From contig NC_089175.1 in the NCBI RefSeq assembly GCF_947507565.1, forward strand, positions 2,159,733-2,223,732: a stretch of 64,000 nt of DNA, written 5' to 3'. Origin of the DNA: Oscarella lobularis. Lineage: Eukaryota > Porifera > Homoscleromorpha > Homosclerophorida > Oscarellidae. Within the stretch, counting starts at the first letter, position 1. The number at the start of each line of letters is the position of its first letter. Below the pieces are notes generated by a model. That model had not been told where the DNA came from and made no database searches. It worked only from the letters and a program-made list of their open reading frames with translations. The position numbers were made by a program, and so were the translations under genes. Of this stretch, positions 34,960-46,781 are shown piece by piece.

Positions 34960-35579
34960 TGGTCTATGCGCATTATACTGTCCATCGCAAGAGAGATGAC
35001 ATCACTCCTTGCCCAGGTCCTCAGTCAAGACCTCTATAAGAAAATAAGTATCGCCTCGTGAGACAAAAAGGCGCCAATCATTTCGTTCAATACAGTAGCT
35101 CATATGCAGATCAATTGTTTCCAAGTAGATGTCAAACGTTTCGACGAACTCTGTAGCCTCGAAAATAGTGCTTCTGTATTATTAGAGCTGCTTGACGACG
35201 ACTGAGTTCTCTCTTGAAAAAGGTCACTCGAGGTTGGATGTGACGCTGAGGGCATCTGTGTCGTGAAGTGAGGAGCGTCTCTATAGGCTCGTGAAAGTTG
35301 TCTTGATGACGCCAGGGAAGAACTGGTATAAAGAGATGGTAGGGCTATCTACGTTGGGATTGGGTAGGGTAGAGCTGGATGAGGGTTCTCGCTTGATGGA
35401 ATAGACGGTATGACTTGGTATCGGCTTAGAGATTGCGTCTGTCGCTCGAATGGTGGCGTGTACGAAAGTCTTGGCAGTACTTGAGGCTTTTTCTCGTCGG
35501 CGACGGGCTCTGATAGGCTGCGAGCAAGTGCACCTGGTGATGGAAGACGTAGAGAGCAGGAATCGCGACGCGGGTCCAT
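34960..35579 (-). pseudogene. IQ-motif gene copy 3, decayed
   Basis: The first 75 or so codons (MDPRRDSCSLRLPSPGALARS onward, 35579 to about 35349) remain close to the intact IQ1 gene. The rest, including the IQ motif region near 35180-35230, is broken by many insertions and deletions, and the C-terminal half survives only as short matches down to about 34960. It lies 3' of the CARD-ZU5-death gene, the usual position for the IQ gene in this cluster. Confidence 0.7.
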
Positions 35580-35770
35580 AGCCTAGCGCAGCGCGTCGCA
35601 GGGTCCGAATTAGGCCGAATGACGTCAAGTAGGGCAATTTGAAATATTATAGACTACTGACCTCTATCTGACCTCTATATCTGCTTCCAATATGTAAGTA
35701 TACAGACAACTAATACTAAGTAAGATAACTAAAACCGAAAAGTTGTTACCAGAATCATGACTTAGAGTTG

Positions 35771-38294
35771 CTAAACGGCACTGCCATAGTCCAGCACATT
35801 GGCTATGGACTGAACAAGCGTGCCGCCAAAAACGCTTTCTGCGTGGTTTCTTGCATCTGAAGAAATAAGAGTCTTGCACAAAATGAAAACAGTTGCCTTA
35901 GAACCGTTTCGATTCAGCCATCGGTGAAGCATTTCAATTGATTGATCACATAAGTTCTGAGCATATTTTGCTTCAATGCCTTTAATATCCTGCATTGAAA
36001 ATAAGAGCTTGCGTGCAACGTCTTGCCAGTTTGGTAATATCAGCTTTCCCAAATCATTGCACTGTTCTTGCGTCACTTTAATCGTTCCTGTTGAAAAGAG
36101 AAGTAAGTTTAAAGGGTAACATCTAATTAAACAAAGCAATTCATACCTATGGATTCTACTGGCATGCCCTCGTCATCGTCTGAGTCCGCTCTGTGTTCTT
36201 TCACGGCTTTCAGACTCGAAGAGAAATCAGCATCCACGAACCAAGTAGCAGTCGAAGGATTGACTATTATTTGATCTACATAAATCGGGGAATCAGTTTT
36301 GTAAGCGTTGATGTTAAATTTTAACATCGCGACGCCTGCATCGACGTTGGAGGTCGCTTTAGTCACAAGAAAACTCTTTGTTGGCCCAAGATACGATTTT
36401 CTGGAGCATTTCATGACAGTATTCCTGTCCTCAATCATAAAAGTGGCCATTTGTGAAGCTACCCATTTGCCATCGCTTTCCAACGCAATTTCCATTTTAC
36501 GCCAAGACTCATTCCACCTACTGACAGACATCGTCAAGAAACCCTTGCTGTTCTTCTGCACATGATAATTCTTGATGGCGTCAAGAATTTCCGGCTGAGC
36601 GCATGACAGCACTATAAAGACGCCGAATTGTGAATCGCTTCCTTTAGTACAAAATACAGAAAATCCAACCTTGCACAGACCCTCATTCCAAAAGCAGAGA
36701 TTGCATATTGACAATGCTCGAATTTCCAGAAACTCTTCTCTGAGAAAATAGTCCATTTTCGAATAACTTGCTTTCGCACTAATTTCACTCAACTTGCCAA
36801 CGTAGTTTAAAAATATGTTTAAAAACATTTCCGATTTCAAATTCTCCGAATAGAAGATGTGAAGCGTCGAACCAAAGTCACGACTACCAGCTACGTGGTA
36901 GTAGCTCCGTATCACTACAGGACGATCAAATTTTATGCCGTGCGGCAGTAATTCTAGCAAACTGAGGAAACGACCTTCAACTGGTTCTAATGAAACAAAA
37001 ATAGAAGCCGAAATTGTAATGTTTATTTCTTGCAAGGCGTCAGGCGGAAATTCAATGATGATGCCCGAATTCGACAGTTCTATTTCTCCACCCTTTGACT
37101 TACTAATTTCGTTGGAAGTCGATTCTTCTAATTTGAAACTCAGCTGCTTTGATCCGACAAGCAGTTCAAAAGTGGTGCAGAATTGAAAAACGTATTTCAT
37201 ACTAAACGGAGCTATTGCAGTTGCCGGTGCATGTGTCTTTTCCAGTGATACTGCTCCTGGATGTGTAAACGTCTTTAAGATCCTGCTTAGCTTCACCGGA
37301 AGAAGGTTTCCAAGCTGAATTTCAACAAGGTGGTCAATTGAGGAGAGCAACTGCCACAAACTTTCCGGACTAAGAAGGCAGCAGACAAATCTAATAAAAT
37401 CAGCTGCAGACAGAGTCAAAATGACGTGACAACAGCCATGAATCACTTCAACATTTTGGATGTCAACTTTAATCATACTTTCAAGTTTTTTCTGAATCTG
37501 AGTTCTTTGTTTCTCAAATGTCTCTGGCTGCGTTTTTGGAAAAATAATTTTCAAATAACATTCTTCAGCAACTAGCACGTGGTACTGCTCACTGCTTGGT
37601 TTCAAAGCAGATACATATTTCTTTACAATAGGATACTTTTTTCCACTACCTTCTGTTGACATAATAAATACATCAATGACGGTGGCAAAGGCTTCGTGGT
37701 GCGGTTCATAGTCATCCGCTACAGATGCATCGACAAGGATGACGATGGCGTCACAACTTGAACTCTCAACTAAGGAACGATAGCTGCGTATACAGCACAA
37801 TCCAATGTTAAGACCTTACCTGACTTTTGACCACTAGAAGAAATTGGTTGTGCAACAGACTGATAGTTTTCTTCGAAAGTCGTCTCGGGGCATTGTGTTT
37901 GAAGACCTGTAAGGGGGAGTGTAGGAGGCGGCGCACGACCGAGGCTGTGGCTCTCGTTTGGATAGATCTCAGAGTTTGGCCGCATGTCATTACTACGAAC
38001 CAGAACATCAAGAAGCGTTTGACCTTGCTCGACCTTTGCTAGCAGGGAGCAAAACGTGTCGAAGCTGCCAGGAGGGCGTCGCGACAACGCATCGACGAGT
38101 AGCCATCTCGATACGTCTTCGGGTGAGCTGTAGCGAAGATCCGTCAACGTTTCTCGGTATTGGGCGGGAGAAAGGAGCTCTTTCGCGAGAAGGTGATCAA
38201 GCAATTCTTTGGAGCTCTCAAGAAGACGAGAAAAACACTCCACTGCTTTGTGCATAACAGGGTAAACCCGGAGTTGCCAGTTAGGATCGGTCAT
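35771..38294 (-). CDS. Cytosolic CARD-ZU5-UPA-death domain protein (R4)
   Basis: Three exons (37820-38294, 36147-37769, 35771-36087), both introns phase 1, give 804 residues with no signal peptide or TM helix. Exon 1 is a CARD-like six-helix domain (VMHKAVECFSRLLESSKELL...DALSRRPPGSFDTFCSLL). The first part of exon 2 is a 200-residue region I do not recognise (around VEVIHGCCHVILTLSAADFI). ZU5 follows (GGEIELSNSGIIIEFPPDAL...LLPHGIKFDRPVVIRS), then UPA-like sequence and the death domain (LGKLILPNWQDVARKLLF). The last two-thirds are paralogous to the tails of R1-R5. The layout recalls PIDD1 and FIIND proteins. Start MTDPNWQL is preferred to an upstream in-frame codon. Confidence 0.75.
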
Positions 38295-38499
38295 TGCGAC
38301 TGAATCTCGACAGCTAGTGGGCGTGAATGCTGCTAGCGCGCATTTTTGGGGACCCCTACAAATGAATTCATTGACGTTGAGCGTGAGTAAGCCATCTAAA
38401 TGCATCTTGGATATTGTACATGTCTTGATCGCTGTCGCACTGAATATCTAGAACTGGGCCCGGAACTAAAGTGGATGGTTCCCTGCGGTCCCTGCCGGC

Positions 38500-38760
38500 T
38501 GGAAAGAGGTCGAAGGACGCGACCCTATACACTAGGACTTCACGTTCGATTTCATTCGGCTTCGTGACGCAAATGGCCCTGAAAGCTGAGAAACTGAACC
38601 ATCATCCAGAATGGTTCAACGTTTATAATAAAGTGAGTAGAAAATGAGATATCTGAATTTTGTACTTTAAAATTGTTAATAATTAGGTGCAGATTACTTT
38701 TAGCGCGCATGAATGTCAAAGCCGTCAAAGCCTAGAGATCAGCATGACGAAGTTAGTAGT
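38500..38760 (+). pseudogene. PCBD pseudogene
   Basis: Clear similarity to both last exons of the pterin dehydratase gene at 46869-47236: 'ggaaagaggtcgaaggacgcgac', then 'aaccatcatccagaatggttcaacgtttat', the GT donor, and 'ttaggtgcagattact'. It carries substitutions and stops (for example 'acactaggac') and lacks the first exon. It is a duplicated gene left behind between R4 and kinase copy K2. Confidence 0.75.
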
Positions 38761-38910
38761 GATCATTTTCTAATTAGTGCTGTTACTCTATTGGGGGAAC
38801 TACAGATAGAGGCAATCACTTAGCACAGAAGTTCGTTCATCCAGCCCTTTACATGCGTATCTCACATGTACAGTGTATCTGGGGGATATACAGCAAAAGA
38901 CACTTCAAGT

Positions 38911-39944
38911 TCAGCAGCAACATCCTCCACCTTCCACAGTCTGTGGATCATGAAGCCTTACGACGGGCAGGCTTCTGGCCTTGTCAAGAGATTCCAACAT
39001 TGTCACCACGTGACCAATGCTGCATCGATCATGGTAACTGTGGTGGCACATTTCATTGATGAGATGAATTTCACCTTGAGTGGCATACTGAAGCGCCATC
39101 AATGAACACGCAGAACTCGCTCTGGAGCCTCGAAAATCGTGATAAAGCTGACCTAGGCAATATGTTGACCCGCGATAACTAGCAAACATCAGGACGGCTT
39201 CTGACCCTTCCATCATCTGCGTAGGAGCCTCGATGATACAGGCAAAAACCAGACCGAGAGAAAAGATGTCGCACTCGCGTAAATAACGACCGTCGAACAC
39301 TTCAGGAGCCATAAAAACGCGTGTACCCCCCACCGTCGTCATATAGGAGTCGAATGAGATATCCCGACTTCCTTGAATACCCTCATTGATGTCCCAGACC
39401 GCTTTCGCCAAGCCGACGTCGGCAATCTTCAGCACGCCGTCGCCGTCGATGAGTATGTTGTCCGGTTTCAAATCGCGATGCGCCACACCTCGTCCGTGAA
39501 TGAACCGAATTCCCAAGGAAAGCTGACGACACCACCGGAGCCTCTTCTCGTGGTCCGGTCAATCTTTCAGCAGATAGTCACCGAGACTACCCCCGGGGCA
39601 ATAGCGAGTGACGATGCCGGCTCCGCGACCGCGAGGAAACCTGAAATTGTAGTATGGATGAAGCCAATGACGTAGGGATTTCTCAGCTTGCTCAACGTCT
39701 TCGCCTCTTCCGCGGCGCCCTTCAAACCGCGTAGGCTTGAGAAAAGCGAAAGGTTGCTTCGAGTCGTCTTCACCGACATGACTTTAATCGCCACTTCGGC
39801 GCCATCGCAATCCGTCGCCTTGTAAACAACGCCGAACGCCCCGCGACCCAGCTCGCGTTGAAGCTGATAGCGCCCGTTTTCGGTGGCGTGCGATTGGGCT
39901 TCTATTTTGGAGAGGTATGTGAGTCCGTTGAGCCCATAAGCCAT
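38911..39944 (-). pseudogene. Kinase copy K2, disabled
   Basis: Nearly identical to K1 over its whole length, from MAYGLNG to the GGGCCC end. It has a one-nucleotide deletion at about 39654 (after the FIH codons) and a CGA-to-TGA nonsense change at 39559-39561 in the RPDHEK segment. About 39530-39600 matches K3 better than K1, suggesting a gene-conversion patch. An internal start could still give the C-lobe from MGIRFIHGRG, which would not be an active kinase. Confidence 0.8.
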
Positions 39945-40079
39945 GACAGTTGCGCTCGCTGAAAATCGTTTTTAGGGATAGGCCGGGGAGTGTAGAGAAA
40001 GACTGTGTCTCAGCGCACATCTAAACATTCCTGGTGAGGATTGTATCAACAGAAAAACGCCCAGAGTCCCCTGTGCCTG

Positions 40080-40500
40080 TTTACATTACCTAGATAGCCT
40101 TCAGAGTGCTTCTGTATTATTAGTAGAGCTGCTTGACGTCGATTGGAGAAGTTCTCTTTCGAAAAGGTCACTCAATAGGTCTCTGTGTCGTGAAGTGAGA
40201 AATGCTCATTACAAATGTCTTTGCTATAAATTTACTCTGCTCGAGACGCTAGTTCCATGCTCATCAATGCTGCAGATTTCGGTTCGTAAGTGCGACATTC
40301 TGCTAAAAATGAATTGATTAATTAATTTATATTCATATTCCCAATTCCCCTACTGGGACTGGAGAAAGAGAGCGAATTCGGGCAGACGGGCCAGCCGCAT
40401 TTCTTTGTTAGCTGATAATAATAGCGTCGAACCGAATTCTCGAGGCATCTGTGTCCGTCGTGGAAGTGAGGAGCGTTTCTAGGCTCGTGAAGGGCCGCGT
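40080..40500 (-). pseudogene. IQ-motif gene relic (second copy)
   Basis: Same decayed fragments as at 27880-28300 ('cttctgtattattagtagagctgcttgacg' in pieces, 'gaggagcgtttctaggctcgtgaa'), carried along by the segmental duplication. No open frame of the IQ protein remains. Confidence 0.5.
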
Positions 40501-41335
40501 TGAGTTTCGATACGATAGATTTCCTCTTTCGTCTTGCTCTCTTCGTAGTTCTTCGCGTATTCGTAGGCGAAACACGATGTCGGACAACTTGTCGGACATC
40601 TTCGATCGACGTGCGCTACTAAAACCTCCAAAGTCCGATAAAAATCAAATGAATCATTTCCTACATTCTCTTTGCGCCAAAATAAGAGCGTTCCAGGCCA
40701 GAATATCTTTCGATATCGTTTCCACGACTCGATCGAAACGCTGTAGACGCGTAGCACTTTCCAATTTGCCGCTGCGCGCTTGATTTCACGTCGTTCTTAT
40801 TCCCTTTGTCCTTTCCTGACTCGTCGGAGTCGTTCTCTCGTTGTTCGAGCTTCGCGTAGACCACGAGGTTCTTCTCGATCCGCCATCTTGAAGTTGTCGC
40901 GTTGTTTCTGATGCGCGGATATCTTATGCAATCAATAGTCAAAACCGGTTTGAAAACCGGTTTGCGTTTGACGCCCTCTATGTTTCCAACCAATGAGAGC
41001 GTTAGGTAAGCCCACGTGACCCCAACGGACCAATGAGCGCGCTGGGCGGAGCTACACCGTTCAAAAGCGAAGCGCACACCGATTTCCTCTCAGTTGCGGC
41101 TGAGGGTGGATGCGTCGCGGTTCGCTGCGTCTCGTTCTTGATCGGACCGGCAGGGGGAAGACATAAGGCAAGTTCTGGGTTGTTGTTTCAGCGTAGCCCA
41201 CGGATAATCCGTGCCGGAGCCCGTAGGCAGGGCGAAGGGGGGCTTCGGCCTCGGTTTACGCACTGGACGGAATAGTCGCCAATGTCTTATTGTTGCCTAA
41301 CAAGTACGGCCCGCGCTAGGCTCGAGCGGGCACGA

Positions 41336-42414
41336 CTGTACTGTATTTAGTTAAACACAAAGAAAGAACCGACAGAAAGCAGAAAAGAGATAGTGAAGGG
41401 GACGGGAATAGACAGGGGAAGGGGGATGCATGCATAGAATCAATATATTAATCAGAGAAAAATCGAATGTCAGTGTCATGAGGACCCAAGCGATCACCCA
41501 CCGTAGACCCCGGGACGAGAAGTGTTACCTTGCGAAGAAGGATTTGCGCATTCAAGCGCTGCAGGCAAACAGCGAAGCGTCGGCGCCGGTATCGAGCTGC
41601 AGCGGGACGGTCGTCGAGAAATTCGATGGACGGGCGACGGACGATCTTTTTGAAGAAGTCGACGGCGACCGGACTCCAACGTCCAAAGACTTCGAACGTC
41701 AAAGGCTCGAAGAGATAGCCGAGGGAGGTTGCCTCCGCACGGTATTTCGTCGACTTCTCGGTGTCGCGATAGATGGCCGCTGCTCCGTTGGTGGAATGGC
41801 TCTGCGGCAGACAACCCGGCCGTTGAGGGTGGATGATCGAAACGTCGAGAAGTAATTTCTTGCCATCTTGGTAGTCATAGATGCTGATATCGGGCCGCTT
41901 GAAGTCACCAAAGTCGCCTTGTCCCTCTAGCTCGCAGTGGTAATTGACGGATCGTAATAGAGAGAGCCACGTATGTTGGATGTGATCGTGGCGACGAGTT
42001 TGGCCTCCATCCTTCCGACAGGTCAGCGCGTGGTATCCAGCTTCATCCCAGGTGGTAGAGCAAGTGCAGCAGGGCAGACTGCGGAGCACAGGAATAGACA
42101 GACCCAGCCGAAGAGACACTGCCGTTTGAAATTCAGCGTTGGTAAACGACAGATGTCTCGAGGCCGGGATCGCATCTAACCAAGCGCCCGCGTCTGGACC
42201 CGCCGCACTCCTCAACCTCGCCTGGGTGAAGCGATTAGCGGACGAGAGCAAACCAGCGTGTTCGGCATCGAGAAGGAGATGAGAGAGGACCCGCTGAAGC
42301 TTGAGATGTTTTTCCGAAAGGGTTGCGATTGATGGTATTGCTTCCGCCACAGCTGGAGTAGCCTGAGAGAGGGCGGACAGCGTGTGAGCAACATGGCCGC
42401 AGAAAAGGTTGTAC
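41336..42414 (-). mobile_element. 5'-truncated LINE with restriction-like endonuclease
   Basis: Insertion of 1.08 kb relative to the sister segment at 29108. It is flanked by a 6-nt duplication ACGACT. The minus strand encodes about 320 residues of a non-LTR retrotransposon C-terminus: a Cys/His knuckle (CCTCSTTWDEAGYHALTC) followed by RHDHIQ, then RPDISIYDYQDGKKLLLDVS, the PD-(D/E)xK-like core of restriction-like endonucleases in R2-type LINEs. The reverse transcriptase is absent. A 3' untranslated region of about 110 nt lacks a poly(A) tail. A 389-codon open frame runs from flanking DNA into the LINE and is chimeric, not a native gene. Confidence 0.8.
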
Positions 42415-43086
42415 GACTTGGAGGGGGTGTCGCAAGCGGTCTGGTTGCCGGCACTTTTCTCACCAAAGGCGCGATTAGACGGAGGATGACTTGGTTCAGG
42501 AAACCTCGACTTAGACATTGCACTGCCTTCCCTGTCGACTCTACAAGGTCGGCCTGATCTCCACTTCCGCAAGGCCCGGTTCTTCCCAGGAAGACATACC
42601 GAAGGCTTTGGTACCAACGAGCCGGGGGACGCGGTATTAGGGGCCGCTTCTCGTCCAGGCGGTACTGATCGAAGTGGCCGAGGACCCGCAACTCGCCCGA
42701 AACTTTTTGGAAGGGGGTCATCGCTTGCGAAGACTTCCCTGGGCTACGAACGCGTCCAAACCTCCCCGTGGTGTAGCCTGGGTAACGCGAATATGGACGC
42801 AACATCAAAAGGTACGTACACGGGTTTATCGACAGAAACTAAGGTTACTTTTTTAGATGGAAAGAAGATTGAAGGACAACATGATTGACTAGATAGCGAT
42901 TTTGCTTTGATAGTATGTATTTATGCTTGTCTTTTTGTAATTTGCGAATAAATTGTGAAATGGAGAACGTCGTTTTTGAGTTTCATTGCACGCCATGGCC
43001 GTACGATCGATGGGAACTGGCTACTTGTATTTATAATATAGAATAATCTAGATAGACGCTTTGATAGTACGACAGTCATTTTCTAG

Positions 43087-46000
43087 TTAAACCTCAAGCA
43101 CATCGACAGGGGATTTCACTAGCAATGTCACTAGTTTGTCTCCAAACACGCTTTCTGCGTGATCTCTTGCTTTTGAAGCTATGAGTGCCTTGCACAAAAT
43201 AGAGACGGTTGCCTCAGACCCTTCGCAATCCAGCCACTGGTGGAGCATTTCAAGTGATTCATCAGCCGGGTTCTGAGGGTTTCCAACTTTAATGCTGTTA
43301 ATATCCTGCTCTGAAAACGAGAGCTTGCGTGCAACGTCCTGCCAATTTTTTGATATCAGTTTTGCCAACGCGTTACACTGATCTCTCGTCACTTTGTCAC
43401 ATTCCTTTTCTATTAATCAATCAAAACAAAAGTGAAAATTCTAATTGAACAAGGAAAAACTACGAATACCTGCAGACTTTATTGACGGGACCCTCCTCCT
43501 CTCGTAGTCGTCTCTAAAACCTGGAATACTTCTGTTGCTATACAAGCTATCACGAGATCCAGCCGAAAAGTTTCCACTGCTCGAACTAGCATGAGAATGA
43601 ACGCTCAAAGTGTCACTGTCAGGATGCCAAGGCACAATGTTCGTAGTACTTGAGGTATCTATCTCCAAGATAATTTGACTTACATCCACCGCTGCAGAAG
43701 GATCAGCTGCAGTGTAAGCGTTTACATTAAATTGTAGCGTCGAAATTCCTGCCTCAATGTCGGAGACTTTAGTTAGAACGAAGCCCTTCGTTGGCCCAAG
43801 ATACAAGTCTCCGGGACGCTTCATAACGGTATTCCTGGCTTCGATCGTAAAAGTGGCCTTTCCTGACGCTCTCCACTCGTCCTCGCCTTCGAGTACAACT
43901 TCCACCCTTTTCCAAGACTCGTCCCACGTACAGACAGACGACGTCAAAAACGACTCGTTGTTCTCCTTCACGTGAAAACGCTTGAGTTTTCGAAGAACGT
44001 CCGGATGGGCGCACGACAACGCTACGGTCATGCCAAACTTCGAATTATTTCCTCGTTTGCGAAATGCGGAGAGGGCGACGTTGCACGGGCCCTCTGACCA
44101 AGCGCAGAGATTGCAGAAGGACAGCGCTCGAATTTCCAGAAACTCGTCTCTGAGAAAGTAGTCCATTTTCGAATAACTTGCTTCCGCACTAGTTTCACTC
44201 AGCTCGCCAACATAGTCTAAAAATGTTTCGGATCTGAATTTGTTTGAATAGAACAGGTGGAGCTTTGAATCAAAGCCGCGACTACCAGCTACGTGGTAGT
44301 AGCTTCGTATCACTACAGGACAATCGAATTTTATGCCGTGCGGGAGTAATTCTAGCAAACTGACGAAACGACCTTTGACTGGTTCTGATGAAACAAAAAT
44401 AGAAGCCGAAATCGTAACGTTTACTTCTTGCAAGGCGTCAGGCGGAAATTCGATGACGATGCCCGAATTTGACAGTTCTATTTCTCCGCCCTTTGATCTA
44501 CTAATTTCGTTGGAAGTCGATTCTTCTAATTTGAAACTCAGCTGCTTTGATCCAACAAGCAGTTCAAAAGTGGCGCAGGATTGAAAAACGTATTTCATAC
44601 TAAACGGAGCCACTGCCGCACGCGTCGACTTCGTCTTGTCCGCTGCATCGTGAACGCAATGGTTTGATAAGTCATTGCATTCGTCTGAAAAGAAGCAGAC
44701 GCGATGGGCAAGAGGCGGCAATTGATTTGGCAATTCGTTTGAAATAAAAGGCCCCCGAGGCATCTCACCCTGACGTCTTTTTGAACGATAATGATAGCCA
44801 AACCCAACCGCGGATGATACTATTATCACGGAGCCGATTAGTGCACCGGCTAAACTCAGCGTAAAATGTCCTAAAATAGAAACGTTTTTGCATATAGAAT
44901 GAACAACCCTCACATCTCTCACAATCATACCCTTGCCATTGACACTAAGGTTGGGGTTGGGGTTGCTCGTAGCATTTGCAAGATACAGTTCCGTACCAAC
45001 GTAGGCTACAAAACACACGAACGTTACCTAAGGATGTGCCTCTCAGAGAATGCGTAATACGCACCATTCCAGCAGCGAGTCACATCTATTTTTGAATTGC
45101 AACGTGGTACCAATTGAGAGCAATAGTGATCGCTCTGAATAGAGGAGTAGACGTTGAATTCAGACAGAGAAAACTTCAAGTAGTTCTCGCTAATGAACTG
45201 CTTTTGTGGGCGTTCGATAATTGTAATCCACTCTATTCGAGAGCAAAATGACGTCGACTCAGTGTCATTGGAGGAAAAGCAGATTGGAACGTATGTTGAT
45301 AGGTCAGACGAGAGGTAAACTTGTCCGGTCAAATCACAAAAAACCGTTGAAGAATCTAAGAGAAAACAGTTGAGGGCACCAGACTACTAATAAATAAATA
45401 AATAAATACAATAAATACCCAAAGGCAAAATAGTGCGAGTTTGTTGGCAAATCAAACTCGTAGAGGATCTCTTCGAAACTTTTCCTATAGCTGTAACTTG
45501 AACTGAATAATTCGAGCAAGGGATAACGTCAGATCGAGATACGATGGTTGATAGAGACGATCTTGGCTTCCAAGCCGTCTCATTGATACAGCGCTTCGAG
45601 CCATTTCTGAAATTCTGATAGAAAGAGACGACATAGGAGTCTGTACGTTCTCTTTCGCCGTAGAGTTGCGCGCGGCCAAAGTACGCCAAATTTTCAACTG
45701 TTAGATGCGTCGACATGCTGGCCAATCCATAGCCTTTTATTGATACGCTGCAACGCAACGACAAAGGAACGCTTGGACGTACTAAAAAGATACTGTATGA
45801 AATAACACCTAAGATTCAAATGTACGACTTACACTTCACGATGAGAGTAAATTTGAAAACGAGTGGGTCAACTCCAGCTTCAGACGGGCGTACAAACACC
45901 GAATATTCGCCAGAATCGTCTGGCGTCGCATTGAAAACTCTCAAAAACGACAGCTGCTTCTTTTTGCTTGGAACGTGGGTGAAATTCTGTAGAACGTTCT

Positions 46001-46290
46001 GCCGAAACGTCCACCGCGTCGTCACGGGACCGGCGGGATACTTGAACCATATTCGAAACGTCTTGCTGCTTCCTTCGTAAACATGAAAACTATCCCCGGG
46101 CGCCTCGTCGCGATTATATATCACTTTCAGCATGTGACCTCCTGTTTACATTGGCAATCAGGATAGAGAGCCGTTTCAATTACGACGATCTCACCAGCCG
46201 TCCTTCTTGTGACGACTGCTTTTAGCCCTGGCGAAGAGCATGAACCGGAGATGCAAAAGGACAAGACGAGCAAAAAGGGCAAAAGGGGAG
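43087..46290 (-). CDS. Membrane receptor with ZU5-UPA-death tail, short ectodomain (R5)
   Basis: Signal-peptide exon LLPFLLVLSFCISGSC (about 46188-46290) with a TTAG acceptor, so the ATG exon is upstream. Then one Ig-like exon (about 45816-46133, FKYPAGPVTTRWTF), an FN3-like exon (about 45480-45764) and the paired-Cys module (about 45095-45332). The membrane-proximal Ig domain of R1-R3 is missing; instead a glycosylated stalk (NATSNPNPNLSVNG) precedes a TM helix (FTLSLAGALIGSVIIVSSAV). ZU5 starts GGEIELSNSGIVIEFPPDAL, closest to the CARD protein R4. The death domain is 43087 to about 43412. The UPA-death part is shared with the truncated R3a. Confidence 0.7.
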
Positions 46291-46780
46291 AGCAACCACC
46301 GGTCTAATGAAAGTGAAAGGAAATAATCAGCATTGGGGATGGGTACTTCTTCCCACGGGGAAACAACCCCTTTAGGGAAGTATTATCCAAAGGTCAACCA
46401 GAAGTACTGTACTCAGATTTTTCAAAGCGTTTTTCAAGAACATTTACAAATGCCTGGCCTGTACAGCTCTATATCTACTCATATCTATATCTACCCCAAC
46501 AACGTACAGGTAGACCAGAGGGTAGACAGCCCATACAGGTACTAAACAACTCACGTAGCGCACACTGGCGTCAATTGCTAGTCGAGAGCGCTTGGAAGTC
46601 TGCATGTGTCAAGAAGTCGTTCAAGTCGACTGGCAACGCAAATCAATCTCTGACTTGGCTCGATCCTGGATAATGACGTAAGGAACATGCGGCTGCCAGT
46701 TATATCCAATCCTTGAACGCTGCGAAGGCATACCACTAATTATTTTCGATCCCCAAGCAATCTGCGCGTGCGCGACTGCC
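46290..46780. other. Shared upstream region of R5 and PCBD
   Basis: No coding frame supported. R5 is read to the left and the dehydratase gene to the right, so both promoters must lie here. Blocks at 46370-46620 resemble 20930-21180 upstream of R1. Confidence 0.4.
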
Positions 46781-46781
46781 T

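Larger units (their letters stand above)
38780..44047. repeat. Segmental duplication, copy 2
   Basis: Partner of 26575-30742, longer by the 1.08 kb LINE insertion at 41336-42414. Here the receptor part is continuous with a complete gene (R5), so this copy is probably the source and copy 1 the derived one. Confidence 0.8.

Noticed and set aside
41448-42617. A 389-codon open frame as a single gene
   Set aside because: Its first 68 or so codons are flanking DNA also present at 29.1-29.3 kb without the rest; the remainder is a LINE fragment. The frame is an accident of the insertion.
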